Assembly: GCF_001405015.1 (NCBI RefSeq)
Contig: NZ_CYZX01000013.1
Location: forward strand, 1-64,000
Reading direction: 5' to 3'
Length of the DNA stretch: 64,000 nt
DNA from: Clostridium disporicum
GTDB lineage: Bacteria > Bacillota > Clostridia > Clostridiales > Clostridiaceae
Shown here: one piece after another, positions 16,828 to 25,387 of the stretch
Numbering within the stretch: the stretch's first letter is position 1
Layout: each line of letters starts with the position of its first letter
Position numbers and translations under genes: made by a program
The notes under the pieces: model-generated
Databases searched by the model: none
The model's input: the letters and a program-made list of their open reading frames with translations, nothing else
What the model was told of the DNA's origin: nothing

Positions 16828-16859
16828 AAAGTGCCAATCTTACTGACGATTGACACTTT
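16828..16859 (-). terminator. Terminator after the nitroreductase gene
   Basis: AAAGTGCCAATC (16828-16839) pairs with GATTGACACTTT (16848-16859) with one mismatch. It ends the bglP-nitroreductase transcript upstream of the RpiR gene. Confidence 0.8.
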
Positions 16860-16885
16860 ATTCTTATAGATATTTTATTTAAAGT

Positions 16886-17410
16886 TTATAAGTGGTAGCT
16901 TGTTTTTATTTTATTACTTTTTGCTATATCCTTTATCCCTGAAGAATCATAACCTAATGCCATAGCTGCAACTGGAAAATATTCATCTTCTAACCCAAGC
17001 TTTTTACAAAATTCCAGATCATTTTTTACTGCTTCGATAGCTCCTAAAAGATATACACTTTGAATTCTTAGATTCGTAGCCATTAAAATCATATTTTCTA
17101 TAATACAGCTGGCATTACAGTAATGAACTAATTCATTTTCACATTTCTTTGCACTTACTAATAAAATTGTATTAGCAGAATATGTTGGATGTTTAATTTC
17201 TCCACCAAAGAAAGTAGAACCTACCTTATCAAATTCATTTAGTAAATCTTTATTTTCAATAACTGTAATCAAAAGTTGGTCATACTGCCCTTTACCTACA
17301 GGTGCTAAATATCCACTTTTTAAAATTAGCTCTAAATCTTCTCTAGATATTTTTTTATCACTAAATGAACGACAAGAATATCTCTTAGACATAATATCTA
17401 TTAATTCCAT
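16886..17410 (-). CDS. Nitroreductase-family protein
   Basis: An FMN-dependent nitroreductase-fold protein of 174 residues, a short member of the family. The N-terminal MSKRYSCRSFSDKKISREDL is the usual flavin-binding start, and the C-terminal AAMALGYDSSG is the family GYP-like region. It starts 11 bp after the bglP stop and is therefore in the same operon, ending at a hairpin. These enzymes reduce nitro, quinone or flavin compounds with NAD(P)H. A role in detoxifying aryl aglycones freed from beta-glucosides would fit the context, but that is inference. Confidence 0.85.
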   Translation of the reverse strand: MELIDIMSKRYSCRSFSDKKISREDLELILKSGYLAPVGKGQYDQLLITVIENKDLLNEFDKVGSTFFGGEIKHPTYSANTILLVSAKKCENELVHYCNASCIIENMILMATNLRIQSVYLLGAIEAVKNDLEFCKKLGLEDEYFPVAAMALGYDSSGIKDIAKSNKIKTSYHL

Positions 17411-17421
17411 ATGTCCTCCAC

Positions 17422-19248
17422 TTAATTTAATACTGTAATGATATTGTCACCAAACTTAGCTTCTTCAATATCCTTTGGTACTACATCTAAATAATTTGCT
17501 GTGTTAGTTATAATAATTGGTGTTGTAATTCCACAACCTGCTGCTTTAATCTCTTCTATATCAAATGTTACTAATAAATCACCTTTTTTAACATGATCGC
17601 CTTGTTTAACTTTTGCAGTAAATGGCTTTCCATTTAACTTAACTGTATCAAATCCTATGTGAATTAACATTTCTATTCCATTATCACCTGTTATTCCAAT
17701 AGCATGTAATGTTGGGAATAATGTTGTTATTTCTCCATCAAAAGGCGCCTTTAATTCACCAACTGTTGGAATAATAGCTACCCCACTACCTAAAAGTCCA
17801 CCTGCAAATGCTTCATCTTCAACCTTGCTTAAAGCAATAACTTTTCCTTGAATTGGTGCTGAAATATTTTCTTCACCGTTTAATTCTTTCTTTCCTATAA
17901 CTTCTTCTTTTACTTTTTCATCTTTAAATGTAAGCATTGTAGCAACAAATGAGAATCCCATAGATATTGCTAAAGAAATTCCTACATGAACTAAAATTCT
18001 TCCTGTGTCTCCACCTACTTGAATGAATCCTGGAATAGCGAATATCCCCATTCCAGCCATTTGCCAATGTAATATTCCAACTGCTCCTATATAAGCTCCC
18101 CCTAAAGCACCACCTATACAAGAAATAACGAATTGCTTAACCCTTGGTAATGTTACACCGTATATAGCTGGTTCTGTAACACCAAATATGCCTGAAATCC
18201 ATGCTGGTAATGCAATTGATTTTAACTTTTTATTCTTTGTCTTTAGCCAAATTGCAAATACTGTTGCTGTTTGAGCAAATGAAACTGTAAAAATTAATGC
18301 AAAAATTGGTGTTGGGTTACCTGACATTAATGTAATAATTGCTGTAATAGCGAAAATTGTATGAACGCCAAACATTATCATTACTTGCCATAATCCACCT
18401 AGTACTAAACCAGCAACAATTGGACTAAATGAATAAATACTCATAATTACGTTTAATAGCCAGTCTGCAATAGCGTTAGCTGCTGGTCCTATAGCTAAAA
18501 ATCCTAATGGTGCACATATAACAATAACAATTAATGGTGTAAAGAAAGTCTTTACTACATCTGGTATTACTTTGTTTAACTTTTTATATAAGAACGCTGC
18601 AACAATATTAGTTACGATAATTGGTAATACTGTTCCCGTATAACTTACATTAATAATACGTCCAAAAATATCTAAATCTACATTTTGTAAACCTGGATAC
18701 ATTAATGCTGCTCCAATTGCTAAACCAACCATAGGGTCCATTCCAAATTTATTAGCTGACGTATATCCGATTACTACTGGCATAAATAAGAATAGTGCAT
18801 CCGAAATATTATATATTAATGTATAAATGCCTGTTGTATCACTCATCCAACCTAAGAATACTGCTAAAGCTAAGAATCCCTTAAGCATACCTACTGCAGT
18901 CATTACTGCTATTGATGGCATAAATATTCCTGTTATTGTATCAAAAATTTTATCTTTAAATGAAATCTTCGGTCCATCTTGTGATGGTGCTCCTCCTGAT
19001 ATTCCTGCTTGAGCACATACCTCTTTATAAACATCTGGTACATGGTTACCTATAACTACTTGATATTGTCCAGCTGATTTTATTACTGTAACAACTCCAT
19101 CCATATTTTTAAGTACATCATCATTTGCTTTTGACTCATCATTTAATACAAATCTTAATCTTGTTACGCAATGTGATAAGCTATTTATATTTCCTTTTCC
19201 ACCGACATTTTTAATTATGTCTTTAACTAAACCTTCATATTTCCCCAT
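17422..19248 (-). CDS. bglP: Beta-glucoside PTS transporter IIBCA
   Basis: Full-length PTS permease of 608 residues fusing IIB, IIC and IIA. IIB at the N-terminus has the phospho-cysteine Cys27 in SHCVTRLRF. The IIC membrane domain spans roughly 105-440 and includes GVTEPAIYGVTLP. IIA at about 470-608 has APIQGKVIALS and the His motif MLIHIGFDTVKLNG. It imports and phosphorylates beta-glucosides. It is the first gene of an operon with the nitroreductase. A cre-like site lies 80 bp upstream. No antiterminator hairpin was recognised in the leader. The bglA enzyme encoded nearby would hydrolyse its product. Confidence 0.93.
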   Translation of the reverse strand: MGKYEGLVKDIIKNVGGKGNINSLSHCVTRLRFVLNDESKANDDVLKNMDGVVTVIKSAGQYQVVIGNHVPDVYKEVCAQAGISGGAPSQDGPKISFKDKIFDTITGIFMPSIAVMTAVGMLKGFLALAVFLGWMSDTTGIYTLIYNISDALFLFMPVVIGYTSANKFGMDPMVGLAIGAALMYPGLQNVDLDIFGRIINVSYTGTVLPIIVTNIVAAFLYKKLNKVIPDVVKTFFTPLIVIVICAPLGFLAIGPAANAIADWLLNVIMSIYSFSPIVAGLVLGGLWQVMIMFGVHTIFAITAIITLMSGNPTPIFALIFTVSFAQTATVFAIWLKTKNKKLKSIALPAWISGIFGVTEPAIYGVTLPRVKQFVISCIGGALGGAYIGAVGILHWQMAGMGIFAIPGFIQVGGDTGRILVHVGISLAISMGFSFVATMLTFKDEKVKEEVIGKKELNGEENISAPIQGKVIALSKVEDEAFAGGLLGSGVAIIPTVGELKAPFDGEITTLFPTLHAIGITGDNGIEMLIHIGFDTVKLNGKPFTAKVKQGDHVKKGDLLVTFDIEEIKAAGCGITTPIIITNTANYLDVVPKDIEEAKFGDNIITVLN

Positions 19249-19327
19249 AATTTCCTCCTAATTTTAACGATATATTTTTGTGTTAAGTACCTTTAACTAT
19301 TTTCCATGCTTAAAATATATCACGCTA

Positions 19328-19341
19328 TGAATACGTTTTTA
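19328..19341 (-). promoter_or_regulatory. cre-like site upstream of bglP
   Basis: On the minus strand this reads TAAAAACGTATTCA, one mismatch (A for G at position 2) from the catabolite-responsive element TGWAANCGNWNWCA. It lies about 80-95 bp upstream of the bglP start, where CcpA repression would be expected. Single-site eye match only. Confidence 0.35.
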
Positions 19342-19435
19342 TAAAAGTTTCCTTTTTAGAAACTTAGTGATTTTAACTCTATTTCTTTCTAATATCTTTT
19401 TATTACTTACATGAAGTCTTATATAATTAATCAAA

Positions 19436-19469
19436 AAAGTTGTATCTAAGTAAATTTAGATACAACTTT
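19436..19469 (-). terminator. Terminator after the PPOX-like fragment
   Basis: AAAGTTGTATCTAA (19436-19449) pairs perfectly with TTAGATACAACTTT (19456-19469). It lies downstream of the gene ending at 19518 and upstream of the bglP promoter region. Confidence 0.85.
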
Positions 19470-19517
19470 ACAAATAATTTATAGCTTACATTAATTCTGC
19501 TTAAATTTTTATAATTA

Positions 19518-19868
19518 TTAGTGTGTAAACATTATTGTTGGTGCTTTTTCAATTACCATTACTTCTAAAGTAATGTTATATTCAGATAATTTATTATCTG
19601 CACCTGTATACGCTGAGTTAAATAATCCATTTTCATAATTTTCGTCAGTATATTCAAGAGTTTCTACGTTAATAGTTTTAAGATGTATTAATTGGAATCC
19701 ATTATTATCAACTAAAATTGACCCTCTAGCTCCATCCTTAATTAAATTTTGAGCATTTTGCCCATCTGTTAATTCAATTGTAACCGTATCATTACCATTT
19801 TCATTTATTTCATACTTCCATGCATGTATAGTAGTCATGCCTGGTGTTCCATCAGGATTAACTGACAT
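19518..19868 (-). CDS. Split-barrel (PPOX-like?) protein, possibly missing its start
   Basis: A 116-residue frame starting MSVNPDGTPGMTTIHAW and running through TIELTDGQNAQNLIKDGARG. The alternation resembles flavin-binding split-barrel (pyridoxamine 5'-phosphate oxidase-like) proteins, but the match is weak. The ATG at 19868 has no ribosome site. The frame stays open and protein-like for about 33 more codons upstream (including DLASLADSKVDEYKAPENEQ) to a TAA near 19967, with no ATG, GTG or TTG in that stretch. The gene may therefore have lost its 5' end, or it starts at an unusual codon near GAGG at about 19955. It lies after the NUDIX gene in the same direction. Confidence 0.5.
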   Translation of the reverse strand: MSVNPDGTPGMTTIHAWKYEINENGNDTVTIELTDGQNAQNLIKDGARGSILVDNNGFQLIHLKTINVETLEYTDENYENGLFNSAYTGADNKLSEYNITLEVMVIEKAPTIMFTH

Positions 19869-19985
19869 AATTTGTACAGTTTGCTCATTTTCTGGTGCCT
19901 TATACTCATCTACTTTACTATCAGCTAATGATGCTAAATCTGAACAAATTCCTCTAACTTATCTATCATTATATTTTATAAAAAT

Positions 19986-20360
19986 TTATATCTTACTTAT
20001 TAACGGTATATCTGCAGGTGCAATATTATAATTACATACTTCTTCTAAAGTTACCCATCTATATTCATCATGGTCAGTAAGAACAATGTCGCCTTCAATT
20101 ATTTCTGCAGTATAACCTAATAATTCAATAACTTTACCATTACCATAATCATATATACTCTTACCAACATAATCTTTAACAGTAACTTTTATACTCATCT
20201 CTTCCATAAGTTCACGAACAAGGCTATCCTCAGGATTTTCCCCCTCTTCAACCTTTCCACCTGGAAATTCATAAAAGCCAGCAAGTGGTTTACCTTCCTT
20301 CTTCTTTGCTATAAGTATTTTATCATCATTTTGAAGTATTGCTGCTACTACCTTAATCAT
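19986..20360 (-). CDS. NUDIX hydrolase, MutT-like
   Basis: A 124-residue NUDIX pyrophosphohydrolase. The NUDIX box is clear: GGKVEEGENPEDSLVRELME followed by EM. The surrounding KKEGKPLAGFYEFPGGK matches the (8-oxo-)dGTP/CTP diphosphatase type (MutT, also YpaB-like), which cleans oxidised nucleotides from the pool. It has its own upstream gap following the FusB-like terminator. The ribosome site GGTGG lies a few bases upstream of the ATG. The downstream split-barrel gene may be co-transcribed. Confidence 0.9.
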   Translation of the reverse strand: MIKVVAAILQNDDKILIAKKKEGKPLAGFYEFPGGKVEEGENPEDSLVRELMEEMSIKVTVKDYVGKSIYDYGNGKVIELLGYTAEIIEGDIVLTDHDEYRWVTLEEVCNYNIAPADIPLISKI

Positions 20361-20404
20361 CTTATTACCACCTTACTTTTGTATTTTTTATACTTACTCT
20401 AATA

Positions 20405-20438
20405 AAAGCATATCAGCCTAAATTTTCTGATATGCTTT
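20405..20438 (-). terminator. Terminator after the FusB-like gene
   Basis: AAAGCATATCAG (20405-20416) pairs perfectly with CTGATATGCTTT (20427-20438), a few bases beyond the stop of the FusB-like gene. Confidence 0.85.
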
Positions 20439-20446
20439 CTCTCAAA

Positions 20447-21100
20447 TTATTTAATTCTATTTACAGTCTTTATAAGTTCTTCAAGTTTTTCTACTGACTC
20501 TATTCTTTCATTACATTCATTGCTATCTAAGCATACATAAAATCCAAGTGATTTATAATCATCTTCACTAGTCTGTTTACATATTGGAGATACAAATGCA
20601 ACTTCACTTTCTGAACCGATGTGATTACATAAAGCACATATATTAGTTCCCTTATTACTTGTTTTAGGAAGTCTACAAGCCATCCCAAATAGCTTCCCAT
20701 CTAACTTATAAGTAATTAGTAGCTTTCTAGTTGATTCATCAATCCAGCCTAAGTATACAAGCTTAGATTCTTCTATATTTAAATTAGGTAATTTTAGCTT
20801 CTTTTCTTTCTTAAAAACTTTAATAACCTCTGCTGATGATAGCTTTGGCATACCATATACATACTGATTAAGCTCTTTTAAATAAGGCTCAATAAGTAAT
20901 GGATCAGTAATATTGCTAATATCAAGAACCTTCTTTTGCTCATCTGATAAATCATTAAAATGAGATAAAATCTTATCCTGACAACATATCCTTATAGCAT
21001 CAACAACATTTTTATCCACACAATTTCTAAGTCCGCTATTTAAATCACCCATACATCTTTTTATATAATTATATTCTTGTTTCTTTATAAACTCATTCAT
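20447..21100 (-). CDS. FusB/FBP-family EF-G-binding protein
   Basis: A 217-residue member of the FusB/FusC/FBP family. These proteins bind elongation factor G and help it leave the ribosome; some give fusidic acid resistance. The N-terminal helical domain begins FIKKQEYNYIKRCMGDL, like the QYNYI start of FusB. The middle SAEVIKVFKKEKKLKLPNL matches the FusB VFKKVKKIKIP segment. The C-terminal treble-clef zinc finger shows CALCNH, then SPICKQ and later cysteines in CLDSNEC. The start at 21100 has AAGGAGT upstream; a longer in-frame start has no ribosome site. A short ORF lies upstream, reminiscent of fusB leader control. In clostridia such genes are often intrinsic, so resistance is not implied. 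Confidence 0.85.
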   Translation of the reverse strand: MNEFIKKQEYNYIKRCMGDLNSGLRNCVDKNVVDAIRICCQDKILSHFNDLSDEQKKVLDISNITDPLLIEPYLKELNQYVYGMPKLSSAEVIKVFKKEKKLKLPNLNIEESKLVYLGWIDESTRKLLITYKLDGKLFGMACRLPKTSNKGTNICALCNHIGSESEVAFVSPICKQTSEDDYKSLGFYVCLDSNECNERIESVEKLEELIKTVNRIK

Positions 21101-21207
21101 TCTTTTATTACTCCTTAACTTTAAAATACTAAAAAAATCAAAGCAAAGAATACAAAAAATCATTTATATTTTTTCCAAAATCTTAATTTAAATTTTCAGC
21201 TAATTAA

Positions 21208-21303
21208 TTAGTTATTTAAGCTCCAGACAAAGTATAGCTGACTTTGTTGTAGTCCTTGCAAGGAGCAAACTGATTTAAATCTGAAAGTCTTATATCCTTT
21301 CAT
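21208..21303 (-). CDS. 31-residue leader-like micro-ORF with strong ribosome site
   Basis: ATG at 21303 follows AGGAGGTGG at ideal spacing. The product is a 31-residue peptide starting MKGYKTFRFKSVCSLQGL and ending WSLNN. It lies 107 bp upstream of the FusB-like start and 98 bp beyond the helicase stop. A 12-base palindrome TCCTTGCAAGGA sits in its middle. If one A of the AAA at codon 2 is removed, a different and more protein-like frame opens (KDIRLSDLNQFAP, then CKDYNKVSYTLSGA and a stop at 21216). The ORF is therefore either a regulatory leader or a small gene shifted by one base. No family is recognised. Confidence 0.45.
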   Translation of the reverse strand: MKGYKTFRFKSVCSLQGLQQSQLYFVWSLNN

Positions 21304-21401
21304 GCTAACCACCTCCTATATATAAAATAATTATATCACCTATTTCTTATTTGTAAATACTTGCTCTCTTATACTAGTACTTATATTCATCTTTAATACT
21401 A

Positions 21402-24400
21402 TTATATTATTATCGTTTTATTTGCCTTATTTATCATTGATGGTGGAATTTCTTCATGAAGCTCCCAGACAAAGCTTATTGGTTTACTTCCTTGATGGCT
21501 CCTATACTCACAAGTTCCAAGATAAGTATACGGAGATGTTATACCATCTTTATTTTTATGCTCTCTTACAAATAAAGCAACCTTATTTCCTCTAGATAAA
21601 TGTTTTATATATCTTTGTCCTGTTATGCTTTCTACTGATGTAGTACTTTGACTTTGCCAATGGAATAACTTTTCATTGATAGCATAGTCTTCATATAATG
21701 TTGATGGAGAAAAGTCTTTATCTGATTTATTTAAAGTAATGAAAAATATATCTAATTTCTTATCTTCAAAATACTTAACACCTTCTCTAAAAGCAGGCTT
21801 TTTATCTTCATTAAAGTATCCAAGAGCAGCCATAATCGTATCTCTTGAATAATCGCAATGTAAATCTAAAGGACAAGTAAACCCTAAATCTACTTCTTTA
21901 TCCACAAAATCAATATGATTGTAATTGTAAGTTAGTATTTCAAATACTTCATTCATCATAACTTTATTATTAAGAAGTTTATTAATCCCCTCTCTTAATG
22001 ATAACAATCCTTCTTTATCAGGAGCATTATTATAGAAAGTATAATACATCATATTTAGCATTAATCTCTCTTTCTCATTAAAGTCTACATCTGAAATATT
22101 ATTATATTCTTTTATGACTCTTCTAATAAATTCAATAAATCTTCTTGAGTTAATAAAGAATATATTTTTTAGCTTTTTAGTTATTTCATTTTCATCTACA
22201 TCATTAAACTCTTCTCTTACCCCAGCTAGTACAGATAATCTTGCAAAACTTCTATCTCCTGATTTTCCATAGAAATCTATTAAAGATAGATGATTATATG
22301 TTAAGAAATTTTCTAACGTTAATTCTAGGCCAGTATCTCCTTGGAATGTTTTTAACTTACTAATTAAATTATTCTTAGTATTAGATGCTGATTTAATATT
22401 TCTTAAAATATATTCTTTAGCTTGTTTTTCTAATTGAACATAGCATCCTTTAGGTAATGTTAAAAATCCATTTTCTATATAATTCTTAATTGAATGACTT
22501 GTTCTTCCTACAAGAGCCCTAAACTTTTCTTCAAAGTTATAATTTTTATGAGCTTGACCTACGAAGTCTAAAACTGTTAGGCATTCTTTATTTTCACTTA
22601 ATCTAAGCCCCCTTCCTAACTGCTGTAAGAATACAGTTAAGCTTTCTGTAGGTCTTAAGAAAAGAATTGTATTAACTTCTGGAATATCTACACCTTCATT
22701 ATAAAGATCCACAACAAATATGAACTTTATTTCTCCATTTACAAGCTTTCTCTTAGCATCATTTCTTTCTTCATCAGAACTTTTACCATGAAGAGCAATT
22801 GATGGAATACCATTATTATTAAAATAATTAGCCATGTAAATAGCATGTTCAACCCCAGCACAGAAACCTAATCCAATAACAGAATTCATATCTGTAACAT
22901 ATTTATTTATACTTGTTATAATCATATTTGATCTAATATCGTTATTAGTATAAAGATTATCTAGTTCTCTTATCTCATAACCTTTTCTACTCCATTTAAG
23001 CTTACTTAAGTCAACTGTATCTGTAACACAAAAATATTGGAATGGACTTAAAAGCTTTCTATCTATCGCTTCTGGCAATCTTATCTCAGCAGAAATCCTA
23101 TCTTCAAAATAATTAAATACATCTTTACTATCTCCTCTTTCTGGAGTAGCAGTTAAGCCTAATAAAACTTTTGGTTCATAATAACTCAATAGCCTTTGAT
23201 AAGATGGTGCAGCAGCATGATGGAATTCATCTACAATAATAAAATCGTAGTAATCTTTAGATGTTACTTCACATAAATTTCTACTATTTAAACTTTGAAT
23301 AGATACGAATAAATGCTCCAAACTTTCTGGTGCTCTTCCACCTACCATCAGCTCACCAAAGTTATTATCTTTTAATATCCATCTAAAGGTATCCATACTT
23401 TGCTTTAATATTTCTTCACGATGAGCAACAAACAATAACTTATTAGACTTTCCTCTATTTTCTTTACGGAAATTCTTATAATCAAAAGCTGAAATTACAG
23501 TTTTTCCAACACCAGTTGCTGCAATAACTAAGTTTCTATACTTATTATGTATTTTTCTTTCAACTTGAAGTTTTTCTAATATTTCCTTTTGGTAAGAATA
23601 TGGTCTTATATCAAAAGAAAATTTAAACTCTTCATTTTGTCTTTCATCAATTCTCTCATTTTTTAAGGATATCTTAAGTCTTCTTATATCATCATCTGTT
23701 CCTCTATAAGATACAAACTCTGCATCATTCCAATAGCTTTCAAAGGTAGCTTCAAACTTCTTTATAATATCAAAGGAATCTTGCTCAGTAATCTTAATAT
23801 TCCATTCTAATCCTGAAGTTAATGCAGCATTAGAAAGGTTAGAAGAACCTATATAAGCAGTAGTAAAACCAGTATCTCTTTTAAACATATATGCCTTAGC
23901 ATGAAGTCTTGTCCTATCTGTGTCATAAGATATTTTAATCTCTGTATTTTGTAATTCACTTAACTCCTGAATGGCCTTTAAATCAGTAGCTCCCATATAA
24001 GATGTAGTTATTATCCTAAGCTTCTTACCATTGTCCGTTGCCTCCCTAAGACTTTCAATAATACACCTTATGCCACTCCACTTAACAAAAGAAACTAAAA
24101 GATCTATAGAATCACAAGACACTATCTCTTTATTTAACTCACTCAACATATTAGGCTCTAAAGATGCTCCTGTAAAAAGAGAACTTTGAGATAAAGGAGT
24201 TATAGGCCTAACAACACTCTTCTCAGATAATGCTTTTTTATTATTAACTCTAGAATAAAGAGCTGTTAGCATCTCCCCATTTTCATCTATGTTATATTTC
24301 TTAATATCTTCTTCATTTGACACCTTACTTAATATGTCAATTATCTCATTACAAGCTTCTATCTGCTTTAAAAGCTTATCTCCATCCTCTTTTTCCTTAT

Positions 24401-24584
24401 CTCTAATATAATTAAGAGATTTTCTTATAACTTGAGCTATGTATTGAGAAAGAATAGCCTTAGCTTCTTCTTTATCTAGACCTGATCTATTTATAATAAA
24501 TTTATCTTGATCTAAAGAATTTAATTGTTCTAATATTTCTTGATTTATGACTTGTTCATATAAGCCTTGCTTCAATAACTTCAC
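21402..24584 (-). CDS. PLD-nuclease / superfamily 2 helicase / DUF3427 protein
   Basis: A 1060-residue multidomain protein. After a helical N-terminus comes a phospholipase D-like domain (about 140-290) with one HKD-type motif, RLHAKAYMFK and later GSSNLSNAAL. An SF2 helicase core follows, with AATGVGKT (motif I), DEFHHAAAPSY (motif II), LTATPERGD (motif III) and QQLGRGLRLSE (motif VI). The C-terminus matches the DUF3427 type, ending FVWELHEEIPPSMI. Such proteins are thought to process DNA and are common in variable regions; a role in defence is plausible but not shown. No methylase or restriction partner is adjacent. It is a single-gene unit with a terminator hairpin upstream and the micro-ORF downstream. 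Confidence 0.88.
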   Translation of the reverse strand: MKLLKQGLYEQVINQEILEQLNSLDQDKFIINRSGLDKEEAKAILSQYIAQVIRKSLNYIRDKEKEDGDKLLKQIEACNEIIDILSKVSNEEDIKKYNIDENGEMLTALYSRVNNKKALSEKSVVRPITPLSQSSLFTGASLEPNMLSELNKEIVSCDSIDLLVSFVKWSGIRCIIESLREATDNGKKLRIITTSYMGATDLKAIQELSELQNTEIKISYDTDRTRLHAKAYMFKRDTGFTTAYIGSSNLSNAALTSGLEWNIKITEQDSFDIIKKFEATFESYWNDAEFVSYRGTDDDIRRLKISLKNERIDERQNEEFKFSFDIRPYSYQKEILEKLQVERKIHNKYRNLVIAATGVGKTVISAFDYKNFRKENRGKSNKLLFVAHREEILKQSMDTFRWILKDNNFGELMVGGRAPESLEHLFVSIQSLNSRNLCEVTSKDYYDFIIVDEFHHAAAPSYQRLLSYYEPKVLLGLTATPERGDSKDVFNYFEDRISAEIRLPEAIDRKLLSPFQYFCVTDTVDLSKLKWSRKGYEIRELDNLYTNNDIRSNMIITSINKYVTDMNSVIGLGFCAGVEHAIYMANYFNNNGIPSIALHGKSSDEERNDAKRKLVNGEIKFIFVVDLYNEGVDIPEVNTILFLRPTESLTVFLQQLGRGLRLSENKECLTVLDFVGQAHKNYNFEEKFRALVGRTSHSIKNYIENGFLTLPKGCYVQLEKQAKEYILRNIKSASNTKNNLISKLKTFQGDTGLELTLENFLTYNHLSLIDFYGKSGDRSFARLSVLAGVREEFNDVDENEITKKLKNIFFINSRRFIEFIRRVIKEYNNISDVDFNEKERLMLNMMYYTFYNNAPDKEGLLSLREGINKLLNNKVMMNEVFEILTYNYNHIDFVDKEVDLGFTCPLDLHCDYSRDTIMAALGYFNEDKKPAFREGVKYFEDKKLDIFFITLNKSDKDFSPSTLYEDYAINEKLFHWQSQSTTSVESITGQRYIKHLSRGNKVALFVREHKNKDGITSPYTYLGTCEYRSHQGSKPISFVWELHEEIPPSMINKANKTIII

Positions 24585-24653
24585 CTCTTTCTTCTTAAAA
24601 TAATTAGTTAATTAAATTTTATCAGGAATGTAGCGTATAGTCTAATTTGATAT

Positions 24654-24695
24654 GTAAATAAAAGGTCATAGATTATACTATGACCTTTTATTTAC
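24654..24695. terminator. 17-bp perfect hairpin between helicase and flavodoxin genes
   Basis: GTAAATAAAAGGTCATA (24654-24670) pairs perfectly with 24679-24695. It lies 190 bp downstream of the flavodoxin stop on the minus strand and upstream of the helicase, so it likely ends the SDR-AraC-flavodoxin transcript. T-runs on both sides make it potentially bidirectional. Confidence 0.75.
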
Positions 24696-24702
24696 ATGTG
24701 TC

Positions 24703-24736
24703 TGGTGGAGGTAAATAATGCCTCTTAAAATCCACC
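24703..24736. repeat. TGGTGGAGGYAAAT motif with inverted partner
   Basis: TGGTGGAGGTAAAT at 24703-24716 is followed by the complementary TCCACC at 24731-24736. The same word, TGGTGGAGGCAAAT, occurs at 27449-27462, also just past a hairpin terminator and followed by CTCCAT. The rest of the roughly 300-bp gap (24585-24884) is AT-rich with no gene seen. Confidence 0.4.
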
Positions 24737-24884
24737 AATTATCTATTCATAAACTTTTTTGCATTCTATATTGAGTTCAATTCTTTAGTTGTAAAAAATA
24801 TAACATTTTAGCTCCAAGAATTGAATTTATTAAACTATTGCTATAAATAACAACATAATAAAAGTTATTATTGCCCTGTTACTT

Positions 24885-25358
24885 TTATATATTATTAGCC
24901 CAGCCTATAATTTTTTTCAAGTTTTCTTCTCTTCTATATTTTAATGGTTCTAAAAAATCATTTTCTCCAATAATTACATTCCCATTTAAAGATTCTTTCA
25001 TTTTCTCTATTGTTTTTCCTTTCTGTCCTCCATGGCAACAAAAGATAGCAACTTTTTTTCCTGATAATTTATATTCATTAAAAAAAGTTCTTATAGGTGG
25101 CGAAAATGTATAAGACCAAACTGGAGTACCTATTACAATCAAATCATAATCAGACGGATTTATATTATTCCTTAACAATTTAGGTTTCGGATGTATAAAA
25201 AGTTGACGTATCCCCCAGGAGATTTTCATTATCCCAGTTATATTTATATTTTCTTCCGGTATGAGTTCCATAATATCTGCTTCTATTATTTTTGATATTG
25301 TTTCTGCAACAAACTTTGTACTTCCATCATGTGAATAATATACTACAAGCTTTTTCAT
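24885..25358 (-). CDS. Flavodoxin-family protein
   Basis: A 157-residue flavodoxin-like protein. The N-terminal VVYYSHDGSTKFVAETISK is the FMN phosphate-binding loop, and GTPVWSYTFSPPIRTFF in the middle is the isoalloxazine-contact region typical of NAD(P)H-dependent flavodoxin-like reductases. It is last in an operon with an AraC-type regulator (29 bp upstream) and an SDR oxidoreductase. It probably acts as a small redox carrier or flavin reductase in the cytoplasm. The partner is unknown. Confidence 0.88.
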   Translation of the reverse strand: MKKLVVYYSHDGSTKFVAETISKIIEADIMELIPEENINITGIMKISWGIRQLFIHPKPKLLRNNINPSDYDLIVIGTPVWSYTFSPPIRTFFNEYKLSGKKVAIFCCHGGQKGKTIEKMKESLNGNVIIGENDFLEPLKYRREENLKKIIGWANNI

Positions 25359-25387
25359 ATCTTCATCCTACTTTCTTAAAATACACA

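Noticed and set aside
24717..24774. An 18-codon ORF after GGAGG in the gap before the flavodoxin gene
   Set aside because: Too short, no terminator or conserved look, and it overlaps the TGGTGGAGG inverted-repeat motif.
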